The position numbers and the translations under genes were made by a program. Below the pieces are notes generated by a model. It did no database searches, was not told the origin of the DNA, and saw only the letters and a list, made by a program, of their open reading frames with translations. Shown here piece after piece: positions 1 through 8,765 of a DNA stretch of 58,490 nt. The first letter of the stretch is position 1. Each line of letters begins with the position of its first letter. This DNA comes from Phycisphaerales bacterium (GTDB taxonomy: Bacteria > Planctomycetota > Phycisphaerae > Phycisphaerales > SM1A02): positions 1-58,490 of the forward strand of contig JAKVBV010000013.1 in NCBI GenBank assembly GCA_022446965.1. The letters run 5' to 3'.

Positions 1-1
1 C

Positions 2-1237
2 ACCCAGGTGGCGCAGTACTGCGTGCTGATCTTCGCCTTCATGGTGCCGGCCATCTTCTTGTCGATCATGGCCACCGGACACGTGCTGCCTCAAACCGGG
101 TTGGGCGCTCAGCTCGAAGGTGGACAGGGCCTGCTGCAGAAGCTCGACCAACTGCACACTGATCTGGGATTCGCCCAGTACACCGAGTACGGCGACAACA
201 TGTTCAACATCGTGTGCATCACGGCGGCCCTCATGCTGGGGACCGCCGGGTTGCCCCACGTGATCGTGCGGTTCTACACGGTGAAACGTGTGAGGGACGC
301 GCGGAGCAGTGCGGGCTGGGCGCTTCTTTTCATCGCGATTCTGTACACCACGGCCCCCGCCATCGCCGTGTTTGCTCGCACCAATCTCATTGACACCGTG
401 CATGGCACCGCCTATCGCGACGTGCCCGCCTGGTTCACCACTTGGGAAGACTCCGGCCTGCTGGCTTGGCATGACCGAGACGGTGACGGTGTCATCACCT
501 ATGCCCCAGGCAAGGTGGTCTCAGGTCGGCCGCTGTTCATCGACCCTGAGGCCGGTACGCCACTGCGTGGCGATCATGGCGAACGGCTCATCTCCACCGA
601 CACCGTGGTGGCAGGCAGCAACGAGCTCTACGTGGATCGCGACATCATGGTGCTGGCCAATCCGGAGATCGCCGGCCTGCCCGACTGGGTGGTGGCGCTG
701 GTCGCCGCAGGTGGTCTGGCCGCTGCATTGTCCACCGCTGCTGGTCTGCTCATGGTGATCTCGTCGGCGGTGAGCCACGATCTCATCAAGCGCACACTCG
801 TCCCGGGCATTTCCGAGCGTGGCGAACTCACAGCGGCTCGCGTGGCCGCAGGCCTTGCCGTGATCTGCGCCGGCCTGCTTGGCATCTATCCACCGGACTA
901 TGTCGCCGCCGTGGTGGCGTTCGCCTTCGGGCTGGCGGCCTCGAGCTTCTTCCCGGTGCTCGTGCTGGGCATCTTCTGGACCCGCTTCAACGCGGCTGGC
1001 GCCATCACCGGCATGCTGGCTGGCCTTCTGTTCACGGGCAGCTACATCGTGTACTTCAAGTTCATCAATCCGGCCGCCAACACGGCTGATCACTGGTGGC
1101 TTGGGGTCTCTCCGGAGGGCATCGGTGCGATCGGCCTGCTGCTCAATCTGGCTGTGAGCGTGCCGGTCACGCTGCTCACCAAGCCTCCGAGTGACGACGT
1201 TCAGGCCATGGTGCGATCGATTCGCGTGCCGACCTGA
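2..1237 (+). CDS. Sodium:solute symporter (SSS family), 5'-truncated
   Basis: C-terminal part of a Na+-coupled inner-membrane symporter, probably for acetate or another small organic acid, resembling the ActP / VC_2705-type branch of SSS. The reading frame is open back to base 2, so the GTG at 8 is probably internal and the true start lies outside the window. About eight hydrophobic segments are visible. The stretch GLPHVIVRFYTVKRVRDARS (about residues 81-100 counted from base 8) is typical of this branch. A periplasmic-type loop carries DRDGDGVITY (about 156-165), which looks like an EF-hand calcium loop. The last third holds the usual SSS helices with SFFPVLVLGIFW. The family is secure; the substrate is a guess. 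Confidence 0.85.
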   Translation, partial: TQVAQYCVLIFAFMVPAIFLSIMATGHVLPQTGLGAQLEGGQGLLQKLDQLHTDLGFAQYTEYGDNMFNIVCITAALMLGTAGLPHVIVRFYTVKRVRDARSSAGWALLFIAILYTTAPAIAVFARTNLIDTVHGTAYRDVPAWFTTWEDSGLLAWHDRDGDGVITYAPGKVVSGRPLFIDPEAGTPLRGDHGERLISTDTVVAGSNELYVDRDIMVLANPEIAGLPDWVVALVAAGGLAAALSTAAGLLMVISSAVSHDLIKRTLVPGISERGELTAARVAAGLAVICAGLLGIYPPDYVAAVVAFAFGLAASSFFPVLVLGIFWTRFNAAGAITGMLAGLLFTGSYIVYFKFINPAANTADHWWLGVSPEGIGAIGLLLNLAVSVPVTLLTKPPSDDVQAMVRSIRVPT

Positions 1238-1256
1238 CCGATTCGTATACCTCGGA

Positions 1257-1287
1257 TTGAAATCTGGTTCGATTCGCTGGCTATAGT
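1257..1287 (+). promoter_or_regulatory. Possible sigma70-type promoter
   Basis: TTGAAA (1257-1262) and TATAGT (1282-1287) are separated by 19 bases in the 124-bp gap after the symporter gene, correctly oriented for the YbjN-like gene starting at 1362. The spacer is slightly long and no other support exists. Confidence 0.3.
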
Positions 1288-1361
1288 CGAACTGCACATG
1301 AGGGCAGATAACCACGCCATGTTGGTGATGGGTCTGCGGCTCTGCACAGGAGACCCGGACC

Positions 1362-1940
1362 ATGGCCACCACTTTGAACACACGACGCATCTGGACCAGT
1401 CTGCTGGCACTGACAGCGCTGATCGCCGGCGGCGCCGCGGCGGCCACTGCTCTGGAAGAACCGCTGCCCCCGGAGGCGGACTTCTACTACGTCGGAAGTG
1501 ATGACGAGCGGGCCGCCCAACTCCTGCACGACTGCCTGCAGCGCGATCCCAACTTCTCGAATGTCACCGTGCTCAATGACGTCGTCGCCTTTCAGTTTGA
1601 AGGATTCTCTTTGTATCTGCGGCCCGTGATGTTTCGCGGGATTCGTGATCGCGTGGCGTTGATCGACTTCCAGACCGGCAAACGCGGGAATGAGGACGAC
1701 TGCGCAGCGCTGAAGTTCGCCAACGAACTGAACGAGACGCAAAGCATGGCCACGTACAGTTGGGACAAGGATGGCGATCTGCGAATGAGCACATCCATCA
1801 CGTTCGACAATCTGCTCGTCAACGACCAGATCCGCGATCTGGTGGCTCGACACCTCGCCTTGAAGGTGGCCTTGGTCATGGAACACGAGCAGAGGATGCG
1901 ACGGTTTCTGTCACTTGATGACGATAACCAGTTGAACTGA
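1362..1940 (+). CDS. Secreted YbjN-like protein
   Basis: 192-aa protein with an N-terminal signal peptide: basic start, hydrophobic core LLALTALIAGGAAAATA, probable cleavage near residue 30. The mature part alternates predicted strands and helices. Its acidic/aromatic pattern (a strand pair around residues 60-100, then YSWDKDGDLRMSTSITFDN followed by a helix) resembles the YbjN/sensory-transduction-regulator fold. No catalytic motif is visible. It is flanked by unrelated genes and appears to be transcribed alone. The fold assignment is tentative, and the protein could equally be an uncharacterised planctomycete family. Confidence 0.5.
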   Translation: MATTLNTRRIWTSLLALTALIAGGAAAATALEEPLPPEADFYYVGSDDERAAQLLHDCLQRDPNFSNVTVLNDVVAFQFEGFSLYLRPVMFRGIRDRVALIDFQTGKRGNEDDCAALKFANELNETQSMATYSWDKDGDLRMSTSITFDNLLVNDQIRDLVARHLALKVALVMEHEQRMRRFLSLDDDNQLN

Positions 1941-2016
1941 TCCCGGTCCGACAGCCGCTGAAGCAGGCAAGCTCCACAACGCCTCGATCACGCGGTGCAC
2001 CTACACTTGCACCGCG

Positions 2017-2409
2017 ATGATCCGTCCCGCCCATCCCGCGGCCCACGCCACCGCCCGCAATGTGCTCGGTGGCCCCCTGTTGCCATGCAGCACTGACCCC
2101 ATGACCGGCTTCTATCGAACGGGCTGTTGTGAAACCGGCCCCGATGACCATGGCAGCCACACGGTGTGCATCGTGGCGACGGCGGAGTTTCTTGCGTTCT
2201 CCAAGATGGCTGGAAACGACTTGAGCACGCCCATGCCCCACTATCGGTTTCCCGGGCTGCAGTCAGGCGATCAATGGTGCCTGTGCGCCCTGCGGTGGCT
2301 GGAGGCGCTGCAGGCTGGCCATGCCCCGTTGGTCGTACTGGGCGCCACCCACGAACGGGCACTAGACGTGTTGGACCTTGAAGACCTCCGCACGCACGCC
2401 GTTGAATAG
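2017..2409 (+). CDS. DUF2237 family protein
   Basis: 130-aa soluble protein matching the DUF2237 pattern: N-terminal NVLGGPLLPCS, then TGFYRTGCCETGPDDHGSHT with conserved Cys, Asp and His, VCIVATAEFLAFSKMAGNDLSTP, and a C-terminal PGLQSGDQWCLCALRWLEA. The length (about 120-130 aa) is normal for the family. The clustered Cys/His residues suggest metal or cofactor binding, but the function of DUF2237 is not established. It ends 12 bp before the sulfatase start, so the two genes may be cotranscribed. Confidence 0.85.
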   Translation: MIRPAHPAAHATARNVLGGPLLPCSTDPMTGFYRTGCCETGPDDHGSHTVCIVATAEFLAFSKMAGNDLSTPMPHYRFPGLQSGDQWCLCALRWLEALQAGHAPLVVLGATHERALDVLDLEDLRTHAVE

Positions 2410-2421
2410 TAGGCTGACCAC

Positions 2422-3930
2422 ATGCTTGAACTCATGCTGACCGCGGCGTTGGGTGCCCAGCCCAACATCATCTTCTTTCTCAGTGACGATCACGCGTGCA
2501 ACGCCACGAGTGCGTACGGCTCGGTCATCAATGACACCCCCAACATCGACCATATCGCCGCCACTGGCGCCACCTTTGATCGCGCCTTCTGCAACAACGG
2601 CATTTGCGCACCAAGCCGCGCGGCGTTTCTCACTGGTGTGCATGGTTGGAACAACGGGGTGGAGACCAACGGCGATCGATTCGACGGCAGCCAACCCACG
2701 ATCGCCTCGGCCCTGCACGATGCCGGCTACACCACCGCCATGATCGGCAAGTGGCACTTGAAGACCGACCCCACCGGGTTCGACCACTGGGACATTCTGC
2801 CTGGCCAAGGGCACTACTACGGGCCCGACTTTCGCACGTCCGAGGGCAAGCGCCGAATCAACGGCCATGTGACCGATGTCACCACTGATCTGGCCCTCGA
2901 GTGGCTCAACAGTGGCCGCGACACTGACAAGCCCTTCATGATCATGATCAACCACAAGGCGCCACACCGCGCTTGGATGCCCGCGCCGCAACATGTGGAC
3001 ATGTACGAAGGGGAAGTCATCCCCGAACCACCTTCACTTCTGGACGACCACGCCAACCGAGGCACGGCCGCCAAGGCCCAGGAGATGGAGATTGCCAACC
3101 ACATGTGGCTGTGGTACGACCTCAAGATCGACCCCGACGAAGGCACGCCCCTCACTGGCCCTGATCGCTGGGCCAAGGGACGCTACGACCGGATGACCCC
3201 TGCCCAAGCCGCCACATGGAACGAGGCCTACGGCCCACGCAACGCGTGGTTCGAAGCGTCGGACCTCGAGGACGACGAACTCACGCGCTACAAGTACCAG
3301 CGGTACATCAAGGACTACCTCCGCTGTGTGGCCGGCGTGGATGACTCGGTTGGCGAGATTCTGGACTGGATCGACGACGCCGGACTGCGTGAGAACACCA
3401 TCGTGATCTACGCCAGTGATCAGGGCTTCTTCCTAGGCGAACAAGGCTGGTACGACAAGCGATTCATGAACGATCCCGCCCTGCGGTTGCCGCTGCTCGT
3501 GCGGTGGCCCAACGTCACCGAGCCTGGGTCACGCATCGACGCCATCGTGCAGAACATCGATCTCATGCCCACGCTGTGCGCTGCCGGCGGTGCCACGACG
3601 CCCGACCGGGTGCAGGGCCGTGACCTTCGCCCAGTGCTCGAAGGCCACACGCCCGATGACTGGCGCGACGCCATCTACTACCGGTACATGGAAGAAGGCA
3701 TTCACAATGTGGCCCCCCATGAAGGCGTCCGCACAGATCGGTATGCGTTGATCCACTGGCCGACGCATGACGAATGGGAACTGTTTGATCTAGAGACGGA
3801 TCCACAAGAGACCACCAACGTGCACGACGATCCCCGCTTCGCCACAGTGCGCAAGCACATGCATCTGGCGCTCGAGCAGATGCGCAGCGAAGTTGGTGCT
3901 CCGGGGATGCCTGGGCCCGATGCGGGCTGA
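2422..3930 (+). CDS. Sulfatase (alkaline phosphatase superfamily)
   Basis: 502-aa sulfatase, expected to hydrolyse sulfate esters, in marine planctomycetes usually of algal polysaccharides. The metal-binding pair DD (22-23) lies in IIFFLSDDH. C62 in CAPSR is the cysteine converted to formylglycine by the maturase in the C-x-P-S-R signature. IGKWHL and the late GEQGWYDKR and DPQETTNV segments are also typical. The N-terminus is short (MLELMLTAALGAQPN) and may act as a minimal signal peptide ending at AQ. Sulfatases of this arrangement are often exported. The exact substrate cannot be read from the sequence. Confidence 0.92.
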   Translation: MLELMLTAALGAQPNIIFFLSDDHACNATSAYGSVINDTPNIDHIAATGATFDRAFCNNGICAPSRAAFLTGVHGWNNGVETNGDRFDGSQPTIASALHDAGYTTAMIGKWHLKTDPTGFDHWDILPGQGHYYGPDFRTSEGKRRINGHVTDVTTDLALEWLNSGRDTDKPFMIMINHKAPHRAWMPAPQHVDMYEGEVIPEPPSLLDDHANRGTAAKAQEMEIANHMWLWYDLKIDPDEGTPLTGPDRWAKGRYDRMTPAQAATWNEAYGPRNAWFEASDLEDDELTRYKYQRYIKDYLRCVAGVDDSVGEILDWIDDAGLRENTIVIYASDQGFFLGEQGWYDKRFMNDPALRLPLLVRWPNVTEPGSRIDAIVQNIDLMPTLCAAGGATTPDRVQGRDLRPVLEGHTPDDWRDAIYYRYMEEGIHNVAPHEGVRTDRYALIHWPTHDEWELFDLETDPQETTNVHDDPRFATVRKHMHLALEQMRSEVGAPGMPGPDAG

Positions 3931-4081
3931 GCAGCGTCGATTAGGCCGGCCACGACGGAAGCGATAAGCAGCCTTGTGATTTCCATGACGAATCTCCTGT
4001 CACCCCGAAGACGGCCATGATCCGACCAGTCAACGCCCCGGCAGGCTTGACGAGTGCCCCCCCGAGCCCGACGATCCCCTC

Positions 4082-5476
4082 GTGAAGGTGCGTGACCCCA
4101 ATCACAGCCATCGCTGGCGCACGCTGGTGGCGATGACCGGATCGCTGTCGATGATCATGCTCGACACGACCGTGGTGGGCGTCGCCCTCCCCACGATCCA
4201 GGTCGACATGGCCATGTCCACGGCGCAGGGCGGCTGGTTGGTCACAAGTTTCGTACTTACGCTGGCATGTCTGCTGGCCATCGGAGGACGCCTCGGCGAT
4301 CGCACCGGACGCCTGAAGCTGTTTCGCGTGGGAGTGCTCAGCTTTCTGGGCGCCTCGGTGTGGTGTGCATTCGCCACGTCACCAGCCACGCTGATCGCAG
4401 CTCGAATTCTGCAGGGCGCCGCTGCGGCGTGCATGCAACCATCGGCCACCGCCATCGTGATTGGCGCATTCCCACAAGGACAACGGGGCCTGGCGATGGC
4501 CACGTTCTTCGGCATCTCCTTGTGCTTCCTCGTGGCCGGACCGGTGATCGGCGGGCTGCTCCTTGAGATGACCACATGGCACTGGATCTTTCTGCTCAAC
4601 GTGCCTGTGGGGATCGCATCATTGGTACTCACCATTGGTCTGCCCCCTGCACCTTGTGCCACTGACGCTCGACCATTCGATCCCCTCAGTGCACTGCTTC
4701 TGTGCACCGGCCTGCCCATGATGGTGCTCGGCCTTGAGTGGATCGTGCAGCCCGGTGACTTCCCCGGGGCGCGGTGGGTCTTCATTCCTGGCATATTGGT
4801 GTGCGCCGCCTTCGTGCATCGAGCGCTACGCAGTGATGCACCGCTGCTTGATCTGCGGTGCTTTGCAGATCGCACGTTGCTCGGGGAATCACTCGTGCTC
4901 ATGCTGCTGAACGCGGTGATGGTGGGCCAGAGCGTGTACGGCGTGGTGTATCTGCAAGATGTGCTGGGCTGGTCACCGCTGGCATCAGGCCTTGGCGGGC
5001 TTGCCTTGTTGGGTCCCATTCTGCTGGTGATTGGCCCGGCCGGTCGGCTGTACGACCGCCACGGCGCGGCGCCGCTCATGCGTCTGGGCCTGCCCGTCGC
5101 CCTGCTGGGCATCGCCCTGGAAGTGCCGGCGCTGCACATGGAGTCGTTCCCGCTGCTGGCCTGTGGCATGGTGCTGCTGGGTACGGGCACCACCTTGGTG
5201 ACCACCCCGTGTAACACCGATGCACTGTCTCGTGCTCGAGCAGGCGCCCGCGGTGAAGTGTCTGGGTTGATCCAGACCATGCGCATGCTCGGTGCGAGCA
5301 TCGGCGTGGTGGTGTGCGTGGGCGCGATCTCCATGTGGAACACCGCCAGTACCACCGCGGCCCTGAGCGACGGCATCGCCGCTGCATTTGCGATGCAGTG
5401 GATTCTGGCTGCCGCAGCGTTGGGCGTGACCGTGGCGCTGGTTCGAACGAATCCACCCACAGCGAGCGCCGCCTGA
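4082..5476 (+). CDS. MFS transporter, DHA2 family (EmrB/QacA-like)
   Basis: 464-aa inner-membrane transporter starting at GTG. It is expected to export drugs or other hydrophobic compounds using the proton gradient. The N-terminal helices contain the DHA2 signature DTTVVGVALPTI (about 22-33). MFS motif A follows TM2 as GGRLGDRTGRLKLF. Motif C is seen as GPVIGGLL in TM5 with WHWIFLLNVPVG after it, typical of the DHA2 group. About 13-14 hydrophobic segments are present. No linked EmrA-like membrane fusion protein or TetR regulator is seen nearby. The family is certain and the substrate unknown. Confidence 0.9.
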   Translation: MKVRDPNHSHRWRTLVAMTGSLSMIMLDTTVVGVALPTIQVDMAMSTAQGGWLVTSFVLTLACLLAIGGRLGDRTGRLKLFRVGVLSFLGASVWCAFATSPATLIAARILQGAAAACMQPSATAIVIGAFPQGQRGLAMATFFGISLCFLVAGPVIGGLLLEMTTWHWIFLLNVPVGIASLVLTIGLPPAPCATDARPFDPLSALLLCTGLPMMVLGLEWIVQPGDFPGARWVFIPGILVCAAFVHRALRSDAPLLDLRCFADRTLLGESLVLMLLNAVMVGQSVYGVVYLQDVLGWSPLASGLGGLALLGPILLVIGPAGRLYDRHGAAPLMRLGLPVALLGIALEVPALHMESFPLLACGMVLLGTGTTLVTTPCNTDALSRARAGARGEVSGLIQTMRMLGASIGVVVCVGAISMWNTASTTAALSDGIAAAFAMQWILAAAALGVTVALVRTNPPTASAA

Positions 5477-5532
5477 TCCGCTGCTCGGGGGGCCACTGCC
5501 CGTAGGATGGAGCACCCCAAGGAGAGCCCCCC

Positions 5533-6837
5533 ATGTTCAGTGCCGTGTTGCTTGCGGCGGTCCTCACCGCCCCACCGACGCTCTACACCAACGCCCATCT
5601 CATCCCAGTCACCGGCGCCGAGATCCCCGTGGGTGACATGCTCGTGGCCGACGGCATGATCGTCGACCTGGGCACGGCGGGCACGCTGGTCGACAGCACA
5701 CAGGGCCTTGTGGTCGTCGACTGCATGGACCGCGTCATCATGCCCGGGCTGATCTGCACCCACAGCCACATTGGCGGATGGGGTGGCGGCGATCGTTCCG
5801 GACCGATCCAGCCGGAAACGCGCATTTTTGATGCGATCAACGTCAGTGACCCTGGCTTTCGCCGCGCCGTCGCCGGCGGGCTCACGGCCTTGAACATCAT
5901 GCCCGGCAGCGGTCACCTGTCGTCCGGACAAACCACGTATGTGAAGCTGCGCCCGGCCCGCACGGTTGATGACATCCTGATTCTCGATGACAACGGCCAA
6001 CCCATGGGCGGCTTGAAAATGGCCAACGGCACCAACCCTCAAGGTGGCCCGGGCTTCCCCGGCACGCGCGGCAAGAGTGCGGCACTGGTTCGCCAGGCCT
6101 TCCTCGATGCACAGCACTATGCCGCACAGATTGAGGCGGCCGGCGACGACCCGGCCAAACTGCCCAAGCGTGATCTGCGTCTGGAGACACTGGCCCAGGT
6201 GCTTGACGGCAGTCGCACCGTGCACCATCACACGCACCGCCATGACGACATCATGACCGTGTTACGCCTCGCCGAAGAGTTCAACTTCAACGTGGTGCTG
6301 CACCATGTGAGCGACGGCTGGAAGGTGGCCGACGAAATCGCCGCGGCCGGCGCGCCCTGCTCGATCATCGTCGTGGACAGCCCCGGCGGGAAGGAAGAAG
6401 CCCTCGACATCTCATTCCGCACTGGCAAGATCCTCGCCGATGCAGGTGTGACGATCGCGTACCACACGGACGATTTCATCACCGACTCTCGGTACTTCCT
6501 TCGCTCACCGGCGATGGGCATTCGCGCCGGACTCGACCGCGACACGGCCTTGCGCAGTGTCACCCTGAACGCCGCCGCGATGTTGGACATCGATCACCGC
6601 ACCGGGTCATTGGAGCCGGGCAAGGATGCCGATTTCATCGTGCTCGACGGCGACCCATTCAGCATCTGGACCAAGGTGCTCGCCACCCACGTGGAAGGTG
6701 AGCAGGTGTTCGACCGTACCGATCCAGATGATCTGCTCGTCGCCCAAGGCGGCTGGGGCGTAGGGACGCCCGGCCGGCCGTACATGTGCTGTCAGGAGCA
6801 CTTCTATTCCGGCACGGAATCTGGAGGTGCCCATTGA
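5533..6837 (+). CDS. Exported amidohydrolase (metal-dependent hydrolase)
   Basis: 434-aa amidohydrolase-superfamily protein, imidazolonepropionase-like branch, with a short signal-peptide-like start (MFSAVLLAAVLTAPPTL). The first metal-ligand motif is intact: H77-x-H79 in ICTHSHIGG after strand 1. Later His and Asp candidates lie in HHHTHRHDDI, VVLHHVSDGW and AYHTDDF. The C-terminus carries the family hallmark LEPGKDADFIVLDGDPF. A Shine-Dalgarno AGGAG precedes the ATG. It is translationally coupled to the next gene, a paralogue, by a 4-bp TTGA overlap. Substrate unknown; relatives include exported amidohydrolases and peptidase-like enzymes. Confidence 0.88.
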   Translation: MFSAVLLAAVLTAPPTLYTNAHLIPVTGAEIPVGDMLVADGMIVDLGTAGTLVDSTQGLVVVDCMDRVIMPGLICTHSHIGGWGGGDRSGPIQPETRIFDAINVSDPGFRRAVAGGLTALNIMPGSGHLSSGQTTYVKLRPARTVDDILILDDNGQPMGGLKMANGTNPQGGPGFPGTRGKSAALVRQAFLDAQHYAAQIEAAGDDPAKLPKRDLRLETLAQVLDGSRTVHHHTHRHDDIMTVLRLAEEFNFNVVLHHVSDGWKVADEIAAAGAPCSIIVVDSPGGKEEALDISFRTGKILADAGVTIAYHTDDFITDSRYFLRSPAMGIRAGLDRDTALRSVTLNAAAMLDIDHRTGSLEPGKDADFIVLDGDPFSIWTKVLATHVEGEQVFDRTDPDDLLVAQGGWGVGTPGRPYMCCQEHFYSGTESGGAH

Positions 6838-8030
6838 GCCTGCTTGCCTGCCTTGCCCTCACCTTGAGTGCCGACACGGTGCTGGTCTACGGCGACACGG
6901 TTCACCCTGTGTCATCTGCACCCATCACCGATGGCTATGTGCTGATTCGGGATGGTGACATCGTCGAAGTGGGCGCCGCATCGACCTTCGTGCCCACCGG
7001 GCACGAACAGGTGCTCCGCGCCGCCGTGGTCACTCCGGGCCTCGTGGACGCCCGCGCCACTGTGGGCCTCACAGGACAACTCAACATCGACGCCGATCAG
7101 GATCACATCGAACGATCCTCGCCCATGCAACCGCAGTTGCGGGCCATCGATGCCTACAACCCACAGGAACGCCTCGTGGAATGGGTACGTGACTTCGGCA
7201 CGACCACTGTGCACACCGGACACGCCCCTGGCGCCCTGCTCAGCGGTCGCACCTTCGTGGTGAAAACCACCGGCCGAACGGTGGACGATGCCGTGGTCAA
7301 ACGCGATGCCATGCTGTCGTGCACACTCGGCCCCGATGGGCAGAGTGGCGATGGCGCACCGGGCAATCGATCCAAGGGCGTCGCCATGCTGCGGCAGAAG
7401 CTGCTTGATGCCTCGCACTGGAATCGCCCTGCTGCATCAGAAGACGCCCCGACCAAGAAACCCGATCTGGAAATGCAGGCCCTCGTGGCGGTGCTCAATG
7501 GCGACATGCCACTGCTGGTGCATGCCGATCGTGCACAGGACATTATGAACGCCATTCGCCTCAAGCGCGAGTTCAAGATCGACGTGATCATCGACGGCGG
7601 GACCGAGGCCTATGCCGTGATTGATGACCTCCGCGATGCGGATGTCCCCGTGATCGTGCATCCACCGATGATTCGGTCGTACGAAACGCGAGAGAACGCG
7701 TCCTTCACGACCGCAGCTGTCCTCGCCGATGCCGGGGTGCCGATCGCCCTACAGACTGGCTTCGAAGGCTACGTGCCCAAGGTGCGTGTACTCGTATTCG
7801 AAGCTGGTCAGGCCGCGGCCCATGGGCTTGGCTTCGATCGCGCCCTCAAGGCCTGCACGATCGATGCTGCAACACTGCTTGGCGTGCACGACCGCGTGGG
7901 ATCACTCGAGTCGGGCAAGGATGCTGATCTCGCCCTGTGGGACGGTGACCCCTTTGAATGGACAACACACTGCACGCATGTCGTGATCGACGGCGCGGTG
8001 CTGCCATCGCGGGACGCAATGGGTAACTGA
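6834..8030 (+). CDS. Amidohydrolase paralogue lacking N-terminal metal ligands
   Basis: About 398-aa paralogue of the preceding gene. I chose the TTG at 6834 because GGAGG lies six bases upstream and TTG overlaps the upstream TGA (TTGA); a longer reading from GTG 6786 has no such support. Signal-like start SLLACLALTLSA. The family C-terminal hallmark LESGKDADLALWDGDPF is present, but the first motif reads PGLVDARATVG (about 69-79) where the sister gene has PGLICTHSHIG, so the H-x-H pair is lost. The later Asp position is also changed (ALQTGFEGY against AYHTDDF). It may be an inactive subunit that pairs with its neighbour. The paralogy is clear and the loss of activity inferred. Confidence 0.83.
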   Translation: MSLLACLALTLSADTVLVYGDTVHPVSSAPITDGYVLIRDGDIVEVGAASTFVPTGHEQVLRAAVVTPGLVDARATVGLTGQLNIDADQDHIERSSPMQPQLRAIDAYNPQERLVEWVRDFGTTTVHTGHAPGALLSGRTFVVKTTGRTVDDAVVKRDAMLSCTLGPDGQSGDGAPGNRSKGVAMLRQKLLDASHWNRPAASEDAPTKKPDLEMQALVAVLNGDMPLLVHADRAQDIMNAIRLKREFKIDVIIDGGTEAYAVIDDLRDADVPVIVHPPMIRSYETRENASFTTAAVLADAGVPIALQTGFEGYVPKVRVLVFEAGQAAAHGLGFDRALKACTIDAATLLGVHDRVGSLESGKDADLALWDGDPFEWTTHCTHVVIDGAVLPSRDAMGN

Positions 8031-8040
8031 CTTGGCGGCG

Positions 8041-8727
8041 CTACGCGCCGGCCTCGATCTGCTTGAGTTGCTCGACCACCTGCGGCGCCCAGCCGCGGTT
8101 GGCCGCTGGTGATGCCGGACTCGGGTGCAGGATTTGTTCCACCCGCATATCTGGTAGCGCTGCCGCCGCCTTCTTGCGGGCGAAGGCGCCCACACCGATC
8201 ACAAGTTCAGGGTCGATGGCCTCGACCACCGCACGCAGTGCGTCATCACATGGCCCTTCGATCGATGCACGCTCGGCAGCGGGCAGTTTGTCGGGCGTTC
8301 GATTGCGGCCCCCTTCTTCCATGAAGCCCAGTGGACACCAGTTCCATACGAAGAACCGTTTGAAGAAGGCGTCTGGTGTGGTGAACGTGTCCTTGGCCCA
8401 TGTCCACAGACGTCGGCCGCTCACTTCACTGCGTGGGCAGGCCATGCCTTGAATCGGACGCGCCGGGTGCGGCGTGTCGGGCTGTTTGATCTCGCCATCA
8501 ATACCGAGGAAGTCACGCACGTGGTCGATCTCGCCGAAGGGCACACCCGTCTGTGCCATCCCCCACGGGCCGGGATTCATGCCAAGCAGCAGCGCCCACG
8601 GGCGAGGCTGTGCACGGGCCAGATACTGCCGGTGCAACGACCATGCGTAGTCCAGCGGGTTGTACACGTGCGTCACCGGCGGCGCAAAGACACGCCCCGA
8701 GACGGCGCGGGCGAGATCCCGCGACAC
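8041..8727 (-). CDS. SMUG1-like uracil-DNA glycosylase
   Basis: 228-aa DNA-repair glycosylase of UDG family 3, predicted to excise uracil (and possibly 5-hydroxymethyluracil) in base-excision repair. Motif 1 is GMNPGPWGMAQTGVPFGE and motif 2 is HPSPASPAANR near the C-terminus; together these are diagnostic of SMUG1. DHVRDFLGI and GVGAFARKKA also fit. The start is taken at GTG 8727. No better ATG is seen, and the frame stays open a little further upstream, so a few residues may be missing. The gene follows the TlpA-like gene after 38 bp on the same strand and is convergent with the amidohydrolase, 10 bp away. Confidence 0.9.
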   Translation of the reverse strand: MSRDLARAVSGRVFAPPVTHVYNPLDYAWSLHRQYLARAQPRPWALLLGMNPGPWGMAQTGVPFGEIDHVRDFLGIDGEIKQPDTPHPARPIQGMACPRSEVSGRRLWTWAKDTFTTPDAFFKRFFVWNWCPLGFMEEGGRNRTPDKLPAAERASIEGPCDDALRAVVEAIDPELVIGVGAFARKKAAAALPDMRVEQILHPSPASPAANRGWAPQVVEQLKQIEAGA

Positions 8728-8765
8728 CGCCTCGAGGCGTGCATCAAGCGCTGGTGAGACGGGGC

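Noticed and set aside
5436-5462. tRNA-like GGTTCGAAC stretch
   Set aside because: Lies inside the MFS coding sequence, and no acceptor or anticodon arms can be formed around it.
4102-6243. 713-aa minus-strand ORF across the MFS and amidohydrolase genes
   Set aside because: It runs opposite two well-supported genes, has Arg/Ala/Thr-rich composition and no domain; a shadow frame of GC-rich DNA.
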